Below are positions 44,984 to 53,738 of a stretch of DNA of 64,000 nucleotides, piece after piece (positions within the stretch are counted from its first letter, which is position 1; every line of letters starts with the position of its first letter). The notes under the pieces are model-generated. The model did no database searches, was not told the DNA's origin, and was given only the letters and a program-made list of their open reading frames with translations. Made by a program: the position numbers and the translations under genes. The DNA comes from Acidovorax soli (GTDB lineage Bacteria > Pseudomonadota > Gammaproteobacteria > Burkholderiales > Burkholderiaceae_C): the NCBI RefSeq assembly GCF_900107605.1, contig NZ_FNQJ01000011.1, positions 34,698-98,697 on the forward strand, read 5' to 3'.

Positions 44984-45487
44984 TCAGTGTTTTTGCCCGT
45001 GCGCCGTGCCGTGGCCCATTGCGGCAGCCGTTGCACCAGGCGCCTGCGTGGCCACCGGCAACTGCAGCGGCAGCTGGGTTTCAACGCCCTTGGCATCCTG
45101 GAACACCAGCGTCACGGGCACGGTGGAACCCTTGGCCAAGGGTGCCTTCAGGTCCAGCAGCATGACGTGGTAGCCACCAGGCTGGAGTTCCACGGTCTTG
45201 CCCGCGGGCAGGTCGAGCGCGGGCACGGCGCGCATCTTCATGATGTCGCCTTCCATCTTCATCTCGTGCACCTCGGCCACGCCGGCGACCGGCGTTTCGA
45301 TGCGCACCAGGCGAGCGCCGTCCTTTGCGGTCAGGCGCATGAAAGCGCCCGTGGCCTTCTGGCCTTGCACGCTGGCGCGTGCCCAGGCGCCGTCCACCAC
45401 CACGGGCGCGGTGGCCTGGGCATGGACCTGCCCGGCAAGCAGGGCCAGGACGATGAAAGCGGAGCGGGTGATGTGTTGCAGTGTCAT
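44984..45487 (-). CDS. Periplasmic PCu(A)C copper chaperone
   Basis: 167 residues with a signal peptide (FIVLALLAGQVHAQ). Copper-ligand motifs are present: EVHEMKMEGDIMKM and PGGYHVML. The C-terminal tail is His-rich (MGHGTAHGQKH). PCuAC proteins deliver Cu(I) to cytochrome oxidase or accept copper from uptake systems. It follows the YcnI gene (44-bp gap) in an apparent copper operon. Confidence 0.93.
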   Translation of the reverse strand: MTLQHITRSAFIVLALLAGQVHAQATAPVVVDGAWARASVQGQKATGAFMRLTAKDGARLVRIETPVAGVAEVHEMKMEGDIMKMRAVPALDLPAGKTVELQPGGYHVMLLDLKAPLAKGSTVPVTLVFQDAKGVETQLPLQLPVATQAPGATAAAMGHGTAHGQKH

Positions 45488-45531
45488 GGAGCTCTCCTGG
45501 GGTTGAAAAAGAAAAGGGAAAGGGAAAACGG

Positions 45532-46080
45532 TCAATGCGCGTGACCGCCTGCAGCCGGCATCAGCTCCAGCGCGGGGGCGGGAAATTTCAGATCGCCAGG
45601 CTTGTGGCCTGCGGCAGGCACCTCGGCCCAGTCGGTGCGGCCCTGTTCGCAGACCTGTGCCACGGGCCAGTAAAGGGTGCCCGCCTGCGCGGGCATGCGC
45701 GCCTGCAGCACGAACTCGTCGTAGTAGGCGTTGGGCAGCGCATCGGCCGGGGTGTTCGCCGTCCAGCGGATGCGGCGCACTTCCTCCGCAATGGCCTTGC
45801 CGTGGTCGGTGCGCGGCGGGGTGAGCTTTTCGCGCTCGATGGCGATGGTCCAGCCGGCCTTGGGCATGGGCTTGGTGCCTTCCACGCCGGGCGGCAGGGT
45901 CACGACGATCTCGCGCGTGGGCGACTCACCGCAGCCGTGGCCCACGCGGAACGTGGCCTTGTAGCCGCTGCCGGCGTTGGCCACCTGGTATTCCAGCGTG
46001 ATATGGGCATTTGCAACATTAAAAAGACCTGTGGCGCTTACCAATAAAGCGCAAGTAGCTATTCTTTTGAGAGTTCTCAT
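45532..46080 (-). CDS. YcnI/DUF1775 family copper-binding protein
   Basis: 182 residues. After a signal peptide (CALLVSATGLFNVANA), the mature chain begins HITLEYQVANAGSGYK. The N-terminal histidine is the copper brace residue of YcnI-type proteins. The C-terminus is His-containing (GGHAH). It lies between a TonB-dependent receptor (23-bp gap) and the PCuAC gene. A dispersed repeat encodes the signal peptide. Confidence 0.9.
   Translation of the reverse strand: MRTLKRIATCALLVSATGLFNVANAHITLEYQVANAGSGYKATFRVGHGCGESPTREIVVTLPPGVEGTKPMPKAGWTIAIEREKLTPPRTDHGKAIAEEVRRIRWTANTPADALPNAYYDEFVLQARMPAQAGTLYWPVAQVCEQGRTDWAEVPAAGHKPGDLKFPAPALELMPAAGGHAH
46018..46070. repeat. Dispersed repeat copy encoding the YcnI signal peptide
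   Basis: ATTAAAAAGACCTGTGGCGC, then TTACCAATAAAGCGCAAGTA, then GCTATTCTTTT. The copy is inverted relative to most others and is translated on the minus strand as ATCALLVSATGLFN. Confidence 0.7.
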
Positions 46081-46103
46081 GGTAATGATGGCGTATGCAG
46101 AGG

Positions 46104-48422
46104 TCAGAGGGCCCACTTCAGCTCGGCCATGTAGCTGCGCTGCGGGTAGGGATGGAAATTCCAGAACTGGTAGTTGTTGAGGTTGTCGATACCCACGGCG
46201 GCGCTCACCTGCTTGGTGATCTGGTAGCGCACGCGCAAGTCGGTGGTGAAGTAGCGGCTGGCGCCCTGGTAGGCAAAGCCGTTGGGGTCGCTGTTGTCGA
46301 GCGTGCTGTACTGCTTGCCGCTGTAGCGCGCGCCCAGGGTGTAGGACCACTTGTCGTCCGGCCGGTAGGTCGCCACGGCGCTGGCGCGCCACTCGGGGAT
46401 GCGCGGCTGCCATTGGCCCACGCTGGCGGGGAACTTGTCGTTGCGTGTGATCCTGGAATGGGTCCAGGTCAGGCTGCTGCCCAGCTCCAGCCCGCGCACC
46501 AGCACGTTGGCCGCCTGGTACGAGAGTTCCAGCCCCTGGGTACGGATGGCGTCCACGTTCTGGATGTTGGTGAGGTTGGGCGTGACCAGCACATTGGTCT
46601 GCGAATACAGCGCGTCCCTGGTGCGCTCGAAGAAGGTCGTGAGGCGCAGCAGCCCATTGCCCATGTCGCGCTCGGCCGTCAGCTCGGTGGTCCAGCTCTT
46701 TTCGGGTTTCAGGTGGGGGTCATTGTTGATCAACGCGCCGCTGCCGCTGATGCCGCCCTGGTATAGCTCGGCCACGGTGGGCATGCGCACGGCGCGGCCT
46801 GTGGACGCCTTGAGCACCCACAGATCATTGGCCTGGTAGGCCACGGCCGCCTTGGGCGAGAGGTAGGTTTCGTTGCGCTCGGGGTGGCCCACGGTGGTGG
46901 TGGCGTTGCCCGTCTGGCCGTTGCGGGCGCTCCAGCGCTCGGCGCGGGCGCCGAGCACGGCCTTCCACTGGGGCGCGATCTTCCAGGCGTCTTGCGCCCA
47001 CAGGCCGATGAGCTGCGTATCGCCATTGAAGGCCTGGTTGCGGGCGCCTGCTGCGCCGTTGATCCAGTTCGCCGTGGCGTTCTCGATGGTGCGCAGCTGG
47101 TAGCTGTCGCGCTGCAGGCCAAAGTCCACGATGTGCGCGCCCTGCACGCCATCGGGCCGCCACGTGCCCTTGGCGGCCAGCGTGTTCCAGCCCGTGCCTT
47201 GGCTGTTGACGATGCGGCCCGCGCCGCCGTTCAGTGCGGCAGGCAGCGCGACGGTGGCGGCGCGCAGGGTGTCGGTCTGGTAGTCGTAGAGGCTGGCGGC
47301 CACCTCCCAGTCGAACACGCCCTGGGTGTGGCTCTTGACGACAAGCCCGTGCATGAAATGCGTGAGGTCTTCGTTGGAGACGTTGAAGTCGGTGGGCGCA
47401 AGCGTGTACGAGCGGCCGTTGATGTTGACCGTGCCGCTGTAGACCGCATTGCCATTGGCTTCGCGCAGGTAGCTGCTGGGCCGCCCTTCGGATGCGTTGT
47501 GCCACCAGCCGAAGGTGTAAGCGGCCCGCACGGTGGGCGAGACGTCGTAGGCGATCTTGGCCTTGATATGGTCTTGCTGCGTGTGGTACTGCGTGGCCGT
47601 GCCCAGCAGGTACCAGGGCTGGTTGCTGCGGTTGTTGCCCAGCACCGCGCCAGTGACAGGCGTGCCCGCGCTGCCCACGGTGCCTGCGGACACGAGCCGC
47701 GTGGGGAAGGTGAGCGGCTGGCCTTCGCTGTCGGTCTTATTGAAGTTGAGGAACCAGGACCAGTCGCCATTCTTGTTGCCGACGGATGCGCTCACCTGCT
47801 TGCCCCCGTAGGTGCCGCTGGTGTTGTAGAGGTCAAACGGCTGGTGCTGGGTGCTGACCTGCCCGTGCGCCTCGAACTGTGTCGGCATGCGCGTGACGTA
47901 GTCCACCACCGCGCCCACCGAGTTGCCCGCATAGGCGGCGGAGAAGGGACCGTAGAGCACGTCCACGCGCTCGATCTCCTCGGGCGTGACCAGCATCCAG
48001 CGTGGCGCGTTGGTGGGGCCGTTGCCCAGGTAGTTGCTCAGCAAGATGCCGTCGGCAAACACCATGGACCGCGCCGGATTGCCCGTGCCCGAGGCGCGGG
48101 TCGACAGCACGGCGTGGTTGTAGTCGCCGATGTAGCGCTTGCGCACCAGCAGGCTGGGCAGGTACTTGAGGGCGTCCTCACTGTCGGTGGCGTTGATCGA
48201 ATGCTCGATCTGCTCGCGCGTCACGCCCTCGATGGTGGTGGGGATCTGCGTGGGCAGCGAGGTGGGCTGGCCACCGCTGATGGTGACTACGCCCAGTTCC
48301 TTGACCGGCCCATTGGCATGATCGGCAGTCTGGGCGAATGCGGGCACGGCCCCGGTGAACGAGAAGGTGAGGACGAGGGGAAAGGCACTGGACACGGCCA
48401 GTGCCATGCGGCTCTTGCGCAT
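46104..48422 (-). CDS. TonB-dependent outer-membrane receptor, probably for copper or a copper complex
   Basis: 772 residues. A signal peptide is followed by a plug domain (TEGVTREQIEHSINATDSED-like region, RASGTGNPARSMVFADGILL). A 22-strand barrel follows, ending SYMAELKWAL. The context (YcnI and PCuAC downstream, DUF2946 upstream) points to copper rather than iron. It is expected to import its ligand with TonB-ExbBD energy. ATG 48422 has CAGGAG upstream. Confidence 0.88.
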   Translation of the reverse strand: MRKSRMALAVSSAFPLVLTFSFTGAVPAFAQTADHANGPVKELGVVTISGGQPTSLPTQIPTTIEGVTREQIEHSINATDSEDALKYLPSLLVRKRYIGDYNHAVLSTRASGTGNPARSMVFADGILLSNYLGNGPTNAPRWMLVTPEEIERVDVLYGPFSAAYAGNSVGAVVDYVTRMPTQFEAHGQVSTQHQPFDLYNTSGTYGGKQVSASVGNKNGDWSWFLNFNKTDSEGQPLTFPTRLVSAGTVGSAGTPVTGAVLGNNRSNQPWYLLGTATQYHTQQDHIKAKIAYDVSPTVRAAYTFGWWHNASEGRPSSYLREANGNAVYSGTVNINGRSYTLAPTDFNVSNEDLTHFMHGLVVKSHTQGVFDWEVAASLYDYQTDTLRAATVALPAALNGGAGRIVNSQGTGWNTLAAKGTWRPDGVQGAHIVDFGLQRDSYQLRTIENATANWINGAAGARNQAFNGDTQLIGLWAQDAWKIAPQWKAVLGARAERWSARNGQTGNATTTVGHPERNETYLSPKAAVAYQANDLWVLKASTGRAVRMPTVAELYQGGISGSGALINNDPHLKPEKSWTTELTAERDMGNGLLRLTTFFERTRDALYSQTNVLVTPNLTNIQNVDAIRTQGLELSYQAANVLVRGLELGSSLTWTHSRITRNDKFPASVGQWQPRIPEWRASAVATYRPDDKWSYTLGARYSGKQYSTLDNSDPNGFAYQGASRYFTTDLRVRYQITKQVSAAVGIDNLNNYQFWNFHPYPQRSYMAELKWAL

Positions 48423-48457
48423 GGAAACTCCTGAAAATCAAGCCAAATAGGCTGCGA

Positions 48458-48475
48458 GCGCATGTTTTCATGCGC
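48458..48475. promoter_or_regulatory. Inverted repeat GCGCATG-TTTT-CATGCGC between DUF2946 and the TonB receptor gene
   Basis: Seven-base perfect arms around TTTT lie in the 78-bp gap between the two genes. It could be an operator or a small attenuator hairpin. No U-tract follows on the minus strand. Confidence 0.45.
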
Positions 48476-48500
48476 AATCAGCTATCACATCAAGGCAATC

Positions 48501-48869
48501 TCAGGAGAACGATGGAGGCCCGCGCGGCGGCAGCGGCGCGGCAGTGCGCGCAGCGATGTGCGCGGCAGGAATGGGGCGCAGGGCATGCGCCAGGGGGTGC
48601 ATCACCGGCAGCGGGGCCTGCGACGCGGGAGGTGGAGCGCCCACATGCGCGCACAGCGGGCAGTCCAGCGTGTGGCTGGAAAGCTCCTTGGCGCCGTCGT
48701 CGGTCTTGACCAGCACCTTGATCGCGCCCGAGCCCGAGCAGATCAGCTCCATGGCCTGCGGGTTGACCAGGGGCGACGCCACCGCCACGCCGATGGACAT
48801 GACAAACCACGCCAGCACCATGCGGGCGAACCAGCGAGCGCGGCGAAGGGTTTGCAGGGGGGCTGTCAT
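48501..48869 (-). CDS. DUF2946 domain protein (copper-associated, membrane-anchored)
   Basis: 122 residues. One N-terminal membrane segment (ARMVLAWFVMSIGVAVASPL) is followed by MELICSGSGAIKVLV and a DCPLCAH motif. The C-terminus is His- and Pro-rich (PLPVMHPLAHALRPIPAAHI). This is the common DUF2946 layout, which occurs next to copper receptors. It is the first gene of the apparent copper operon, and it is divergent from the GST gene. Confidence 0.82.
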   Translation of the reverse strand: MTAPLQTLRRARWFARMVLAWFVMSIGVAVASPLVNPQAMELICSGSGAIKVLVKTDDGAKELSSHTLDCPLCAHVGAPPPASQAPLPVMHPLAHALRPIPAAHIAARTAAPLPPRGPPSFS

Positions 48870-48991
48870 GAAGGCGCTGATTGTAGGTGGGCAAGCCGCC
48901 AAGTCCTTGACCGGGGTCATCTGGGCGACGGGCTTTGCCCTGCCCGCCTTCTACGATGTGTTTTTTTACCCATCCCCAAGGAGACATCCCC

Positions 48992-49639
48992 ATGCTGACA
49001 CTCTGCGGCTTTTCAGCCAGCAACTACTACAACAAGGTCAAGCTCGCCCTGCTGGAAAAAGGCCTGCCCTTTACCGAAGAACAGGCCTGGGTGGGCGAGA
49101 CCGACCGCAGCGCCACGCCCCTGGGCAAGGTGCCTTACCTGCGCACACCCCAGGGAACCCTGTGCGAATCTGCAGTGATGGCCGATTACATCGAGGCCGC
49201 CCATCCCCAACCGGCCTTGCTGCCCGCCGACCCGTTTGCCGCCGCCAAGGTGCGCGAGCTGATCACCTTTCTGGAACTGCACCTGGAGCTGGTGGCGCGC
49301 AACCTGTATCCCCAGGCCTTCTTTGGTGGCACGGTGAGTGAATCGACCCGCGAGAAGGTGGGCGCCCAGCTGGAAAAGAACATTGCCGCCTTCGGCCGGC
49401 TGGCGCAGTTCAGCCCCTGCATGGCGGGCGACAGCTTCACCCTGGCCGACTGCGCCGCCATCGTGCACCTGCCGCTCATCAGCTCGGCCACCAAGATCAT
49501 CTACGGCCGCGACTACCTGGCCGACCTGCCCGTGCGCGAATACCTGGCCCGCATGGCCGAGCGCCCGCATGTGCAGCGCGTGAACGCCGACCGCAAGGCC
49601 AGCACCGCAGAGATGCTTGCGCGCCCGCCCAAGCGCTGA
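48992..49639 (+). CDS. Glutathione S-transferase family protein
   Basis: 215 residues. The N-terminal thioredoxin-like domain has FSASNYYNKVKLALLEKGL and LGKVPYLRTPQG, and CESAVMADYI fits the glutathione site. An all-helical C-terminal domain follows. The reaction is not predictable. ATG 48992 has AAGGAGA upstream. Confidence 0.92.
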   Translation: MLTLCGFSASNYYNKVKLALLEKGLPFTEEQAWVGETDRSATPLGKVPYLRTPQGTLCESAVMADYIEAAHPQPALLPADPFAAAKVRELITFLELHLELVARNLYPQAFFGGTVSESTREKVGAQLEKNIAAFGRLAQFSPCMAGDSFTLADCAAIVHLPLISSATKIIYGRDYLADLPVREYLARMAERPHVQRVNADRKASTAEMLARPPKR

Positions 49640-49708
49640 GCCGGCCGGCTGCCGAGACGCCATTGGCAGTGCGGCGTGAAGGGAGTCCACGCTGCTATCC
49701 TTTATGGG

Positions 49709-50122
49709 ATGCGCAGCCTCTTTCACCTCGCCTTTCACGTCACCGACCTTGATGCAGCCCGCCGTTTCTATGGCGGTGTGCTGGGTTGCCAGGAAGGCCG
49801 AAGCACCGATACCTGGGTGGACTTCGACTTCTTTGGCCACCAGATCTCGCTGCACCTGGGCCCCCCCTTTGCCAGCGCCCGCACCGGCCATGTGGGTGAC
49901 CATCTGGTGCCCATGCCGCACTTCGGCGCCATTCTGGAATTGCCCGACTGGCATGCGCTGGCCGCACGCCTAAAGGCCGCGCAAACGGACTTTGTGCTCG
50001 CGCCGCAGGTGCGCTTTGCCGGCCAGCCCGGCGAGCAGTGGACGATGTTCTTTCATGATCCCAGCGGCAACCCGATAGAGATCAAGGGCTTTCGCTCGCT
50101 GGACTCGGTGTACGCATCGTGA
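49709..50122 (+). CDS. VOC-family (glyoxalase/bleomycin-resistance) protein
   Basis: A 137-residue single VOC domain: FHLAFHVTDLDAARRFYGGV at the start and WTMFFHDPSGNPIEIKGF at the end, both with putative metal ligands. Relatives include lactoylglutathione lyases and dioxygenases. ATG 49709 is chosen over an upstream open stretch. Its stop overlaps the marC start by four bases (GTGA). Confidence 0.85.
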   Translation: MRSLFHLAFHVTDLDAARRFYGGVLGCQEGRSTDTWVDFDFFGHQISLHLGPPFASARTGHVGDHLVPMPHFGAILELPDWHALAARLKAAQTDFVLAPQVRFAGQPGEQWTMFFHDPSGNPIEIKGFRSLDSVYAS

Positions 50123-50712
50123 GCTACACCTTTGCTTCGGCCACCATCTTGCTGCTGCTGATCACCGATCCGCTGGGCAACATCCCCATCTTTGCCAACG
50201 CCCTGCGCGGCGTGGCGCCCGAGCGCCGGGCCCGGGTGATCCTGCGCGAGGTGCTGATCGCCTTCGCACTGCTGCTGGTGTTTTTGTTCTTTGGCGCGCA
50301 GTTTCTGCGGGTGATGAACCTGAGCGACCTGTCGCTGCAGATCGCCGGTGCGGTCGTGTTGTTTCTGATCGCACTGCGCATGATCTTTCCGCCAGATTCC
50401 GGGCCTCAGACAGAACTGCCCGGCGAGCCGCTGATCGTGCCGCTGGCTATTCCCGCACTTGCGGGCCCCTCGGCCATGGCCACCGTCATGCTGCTGGTGG
50501 CCCAGGCGCCCGAACGGCGGATGGAGTGGGTGGCCGCCCTGTGCGTGACCATGGCCGTGTGCGCCGTTGTGCTGCTGATGGCCGAACGCATCCAGCGCCT
50601 GGTGGGCGAGCGCGTGGTGATGGCTTTTGAGCGCCTGATGGGGTTGATCCTGGTGGCCATCTCGGTGGAGATGCTGATCCGCGGCATCAAGCAGCTGGCG
50701 CAGCAGTTGTAG
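50119..50712 (+). CDS. MarC-family integral membrane protein
   Basis: A 197-residue protein with six predicted helices. The N-terminus LLLLITDPLGNIPIFANALR and later PLAIPALAGPSAMATVML are MarC/YchE signatures. The physiological role of MarC is unsettled. The start is GTG 50119, coupled to the VOC gene. Confidence 0.9.
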   Translation: MSYTFASATILLLLITDPLGNIPIFANALRGVAPERRARVILREVLIAFALLLVFLFFGAQFLRVMNLSDLSLQIAGAVVLFLIALRMIFPPDSGPQTELPGEPLIVPLAIPALAGPSAMATVMLLVAQAPERRMEWVAALCVTMAVCAVVLLMAERIQRLVGERVVMAFERLMGLILVAISVEMLIRGIKQLAQQL

Positions 50713-50796
50713 GCAGCACTACCCAGCGGGGGCGGCAGGACACCGGCACGCCCCGAGTCAGCGGCATGAACATGGCGACCGGGTCGCCGCACCCAC

Positions 50797-51333
50797 CTAC
50801 TTGCCTGCCAGCGCAGTGGCAGCGCCCAGGGCAAAGACCGAATTGGGCACTCCGGCACGGGCCATCAGCGGCGCCGGACGGCGGGCAAGTTTGGCGCGCG
50901 CCACCACGGGCGATTCGACCTGCACGCCACGCGCCTGCTGCTCGGCCACCAAATCACGCAACGTGACGGACTGAAGGTATTCCAGCACCCGTGCGTTGAA
51001 GGCCGTCCAGAGCGTCCCGGTCATGGTCACCATCTGGGACGACGCCTGCGTCGCCGCCGCCTCCCCCCCTGGCTGGTGGTTCTCCACCGCCACCACGATG
51101 TCGGCCACCGACACCTGATCGGGCTTGCGGGCCAGGGCATAGCCGCCTCCGGGCCCACGCGTGCTGTCAACCAGGCCAGCCCGCTTGAGGGCGCTGAAAA
51201 GCTGTTCGAGATACGACAACGAGATGCCCTGGCGCGCGCTGATCGTGGACAGCGCCACCGGGCCCGTGTTCTGGCGCATGGCCAGGTCGGTCATCGCTGA
51301 CACGGCAAGCTGTCCTCTGGTGGTAATTCGCAT
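50797..51333 (-). CDS. Rrf2-family transcriptional regulator lacking Fe-S cysteines
   Basis: 178 residues. The N-terminal MRITTRGQLAVSAMTDLAM, then SYLEQLFSALKRAGLVDSTR and GPGGGYALARKP, are IscR-like winged helix features. At the position of the IscR [2Fe-2S] ligands the sequence reads ENHQPGGEAAATQASSQMVT, with no cysteine. It is therefore not an IscR-type cluster sensor, or it uses another signal. It is divergent from the NhaR-like gene. Confidence 0.85.
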   Translation of the reverse strand: MRITTRGQLAVSAMTDLAMRQNTGPVALSTISARQGISLSYLEQLFSALKRAGLVDSTRGPGGGYALARKPDQVSVADIVVAVENHQPGGEAAATQASSQMVTMTGTLWTAFNARVLEYLQSVTLRDLVAEQQARGVQVESPVVARAKLARRPAPLMARAGVPNSVFALGAATALAGK

Positions 51334-51442
51334 CGTCACTCCTTGTGAACATTGATACCTCCGAGCCCCGGAAAACCCTTTTCCAGCTCGGCCCATCGGA
51401 CCAATGTAGTGAATTCAACACTTCGTGTATATTCGTTTTATT

Positions 51443-51465
51443 GATAAAAACATTGCGTTTTTATC
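51443..51465. promoter_or_regulatory. Palindromic operator candidate GATAAAAA-N7-TTTTTATC
   Basis: Perfect eight-base arms (51443-51450 and 51458-51465), with spacer CATTGCG, in the A/T-rich gap between the divergent Rrf2 and NhaR genes. It is 18 bases from the NhaR start. This is a likely binding site for one of the two regulators. It could also form an RNA hairpin. Confidence 0.6.
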
Positions 51466-51483
51466 GAACCATTGCACATCCCG

Positions 51484-52380
51484 ATGAACTTCAAGCATCT
51501 CAAGTATTTCTGGACGGTGGCCAAGGCCGGCGGCGTGGTGCGCGCCGGTGAGCAGTTGCACACCACGCCCCAGACGCTGTCAGGCCAGATCAAGCAACTG
51601 GAGCAATGGCTGGGCCATGACCTCTTTCGCAAGCGCGGCAGGGGGCTGGAGCTGACCAGCGAGGGGCGCATTGCGCTGGGGTACGCCGAACAGATCTTTG
51701 CCCTAGGGGACGCACTCGAAAAATCCGTGCGTCTCTCGCGCGGCCAGGCAAGACCGCTGGAATTTCGCGTGGGCATCGCCGATTCGGTCGCCAAGCCGGT
51801 GGCCTACCATCTGCTGGAACCGGCACTGGGCCTGGCGGATCGCGTGCACATGATCTGCCACGAGGGCAAGTTCCCGGAGCTGCTGGCGCAACTCACGCTG
51901 CACCGCCTGGATCTGGTGATTGCCGACGAACCGGTGTCCAGAAAAGTGGGGGTGAAGGCCTTCAACCATGCGCTCGGGACCAGCGCCATGAGTTTCTTCT
52001 GCGCCCCTTCGCTCGCCCAGCAGCTCCAGGGCCCCTTTCCCCAATGCCTTCACGGCGCGCCCATGCTGATTCAGGGCCCCATGTCCTCCGTGCGCCAGCA
52101 ACTCGATCACTGGTTCAACAAATACCAGCTGCAACCGCACATCGTGGGAGAGTTCGATGACAGCGCGCTCATGAATGCTTTTGGCCGGGAAGGTCGCGGC
52201 GTTTTCACCTCGCCCAGCGTACTGGAGGACGAAACCGTGGCGCAGTTTGGCGTGCAGGTGGTGGGCAAGACCTCCGAGCTGGTGGAGGAATTCTTCGCCA
52301 TCTCCGTAGAACGCCGCATCACCCACCCCTGCGTTTCCGCCATCACACGGGCCGCCAGGGCAGAGCTCTTTGCCCAGTGA
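51484..52380 (+). CDS. NhaR-type LysR-family activator
   Basis: 298 residues. The start MNFKHLKYFWTVAKAGGVVR is close to NhaR (MNxxHLxYFW). The helix-turn-helix is followed by RKRGRGLELTSEGRIALGYA and a LysR effector domain. NhaR activates sodium/proton antiporter genes in enterics. No nhaA gene is adjacent, so the target is elsewhere or different. ATG 51484 is chosen; ATG 51472 is four codons upstream. Confidence 0.85.
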   Translation: MNFKHLKYFWTVAKAGGVVRAGEQLHTTPQTLSGQIKQLEQWLGHDLFRKRGRGLELTSEGRIALGYAEQIFALGDALEKSVRLSRGQARPLEFRVGIADSVAKPVAYHLLEPALGLADRVHMICHEGKFPELLAQLTLHRLDLVIADEPVSRKVGVKAFNHALGTSAMSFFCAPSLAQQLQGPFPQCLHGAPMLIQGPMSSVRQQLDHWFNKYQLQPHIVGEFDDSALMNAFGREGRGVFTSPSVLEDETVAQFGVQVVGKTSELVEEFFAISVERRITHPCVSAITRAARAELFAQ

Positions 52381-52482
52381 GGCGCTGCCCGGGTTGGCGC
52401 TATTGCACGGATCGGCTGCGCAGGCGATGCGTTGCCCAGAACGATGGGCATCGCAACACGTGAACCCCGTCCACCGGAAAGC

Positions 52483-53088
52483 TCATTGCCTGGGCTGGCT
52501 CTTGCGCCCCGGTTTGGCTGCCAAGCGTGAGGGTTTCGCACTTGCCTGCTCCAGCCACAACAGGGAATCAACGTGCGACAGAAAGCGCCGCAGGTAGTCC
52601 GGCGACAAGGATTGCATCAAGCAAAGTGCGCGCAGCATGAGCTTGTGCGAGTTGAGCGGACCGGCGTTGTCGGGTCCGTGCTCCAGCGCCTGCGCTACCC
52701 GTCGTTCCGCAGAAATCTTGGACCATACTTCGCTGAACTGGCGCACGCTCTGCATGTCCGAAACCCCTGCGCCGACACCCGTGCGCGCGATGCCGCCATC
52801 GTTCCGGACGCGGGCGTTCAGGTCGCGGTTCAGTTGCACCAGGCCAGAGCCCTCTGCGGGCATGGCGGGCTGCTCCATGCGCTGCCGCGCTCCTGGCGCC
52901 GAACGGACGCACGCGGCATAGTCGATCACCGCCGCACGCAGGCGGCCTTGCAGTACTTGCTGCACGGCTGCAGGCTGGTCTGGAATGCGTCGGGCCATCA
53001 CCTCCAGGAAGTGAAAGCGTGCCGGGTCATGGCGATCGGCGCCGTGGGCCCGCAGGGACTGCAGCGTGGGCTCGCCCGGCTCACTCAT
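52483..53088 (-). CDS. zorG: DUF2894 protein, Zorya type III accessory subunit
   Basis: 201 residues, mostly helical. The C-terminal LMLRALCLMQSLSPDYLRRF, then LSHVDSLLWLEQAS, and a basic tail (KPSRLAAKPGRKSQPRQ) are the DUF2894 features. It overlaps the zorB-like gene by four bases (ATGA). From recall, DUF2894 is one of the two accessory families of Zorya type III, but which of ZorF/ZorG it is named is uncertain. Its biochemical activity is unknown. Confidence 0.75.
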   Translation of the reverse strand: MSEPGEPTLQSLRAHGADRHDPARFHFLEVMARRIPDQPAAVQQVLQGRLRAAVIDYAACVRSAPGARQRMEQPAMPAEGSGLVQLNRDLNARVRNDGGIARTGVGAGVSDMQSVRQFSEVWSKISAERRVAQALEHGPDNAGPLNSHKLMLRALCLMQSLSPDYLRRFLSHVDSLLWLEQASAKPSRLAAKPGRKSQPRQ

Positions 53089-53738
53089 CGGACAGGCTTT
53101 GCATTCGAGGCCTTGGGCACCGGCGCCATTTCCACGCGGCGATTTTGCGCGCGCCCCTTTTCGTCGGTGTTGTCCGCCACCGGCTGCTCGGCGCCAAAGG
53201 CCGCTGCAAATACCTGGGAGGAGGGCATGCCTTCGTCGATGAGTGCCCGCGCCACCGTCAGGGCGCGCTGGGCCGACAGCTCCAGGTTGTCGGCAAAGCG
53301 CTGGTGGGCACCTCGCAGCAGCGTGGTGTTGTCGGTGAAGCCACTCACCATGAGCATTTCGTCGCGTTCGCGCAGGTACACCTGCAGGGGCGGCACCAGG
53401 CTGGTGAGGAGCTGGCGGCCTTCTGGGCGCAGCTCGTCAGAGCCTGTGGCAAACAGCACGCTGCCGCTGATGCCGATGCGGCCGTTGTTCACGGTCACCC
53501 GGCCGCTGGCCAGGGGAATGGCGAGCGCCTTCTCCAGTGCCATGCGGCGCTGCTCCTCCATCTGGCGCTTCGCCACCTCCTGCTGGAGGCTGGCCACCAG
53601 ATCGATCTGCACCACGAGCACGCCCACCAGGATCAGCACAAAAGCGCCCAGCAATCCCGCCATGAGATCGCCAAACACGGCCCACGCCGGGGCCGTCTGT
53701 TCGGCGGCATCGTCCAGGCTGTCGTCCAGGTCCGTCAC
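53085..53738 (-). CDS. zorB: ZorB-like OmpA-family stator protein
   Basis: 217 residues. A single N-terminal helix (residues 19-43) starts AWAVFGDLMAGLLGAFVLIL. Asp24 in FGDLMAG corresponds to the proton-relay aspartate of MotB-type stators. A short linker leads to an OmpA-like peptidoglycan-binding domain (VSGFTDNTTL, LSAQRALTVARALI, QNRRVEM). The start is GTG 53738 overlapping the zorA-like stop (GTGA). It is expected to form a proton-driven complex with the ZorA-like protein. Confidence 0.85.
   Translation of the reverse strand: MTDLDDSLDDAAEQTAPAWAVFGDLMAGLLGAFVLILVGVLVVQIDLVASLQQEVAKRQMEEQRRMALEKALAIPLASGRVTVNNGRIGISGSVLFATGSDELRPEGRQLLTSLVPPLQVYLRERDEMLMVSGFTDNTTLLRGAHQRFADNLELSAQRALTVARALIDEGMPSSQVFAAAFGAEQPVADNTDEKGRAQNRRVEMAPVPKASNAKPVR

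Noticed and set aside
46884..48434. Open frame of 516 codons antisense to the TonB receptor
   Set aside because: Composition typical of antisense frames in GC-rich DNA. The receptor on the other strand is certain.
51443..51465. Reading the GATAAAAA palindrome as a terminator for the Rrf2 gene
   Set aside because: It lies upstream of both divergent genes rather than behind either one. An operator is more likely.
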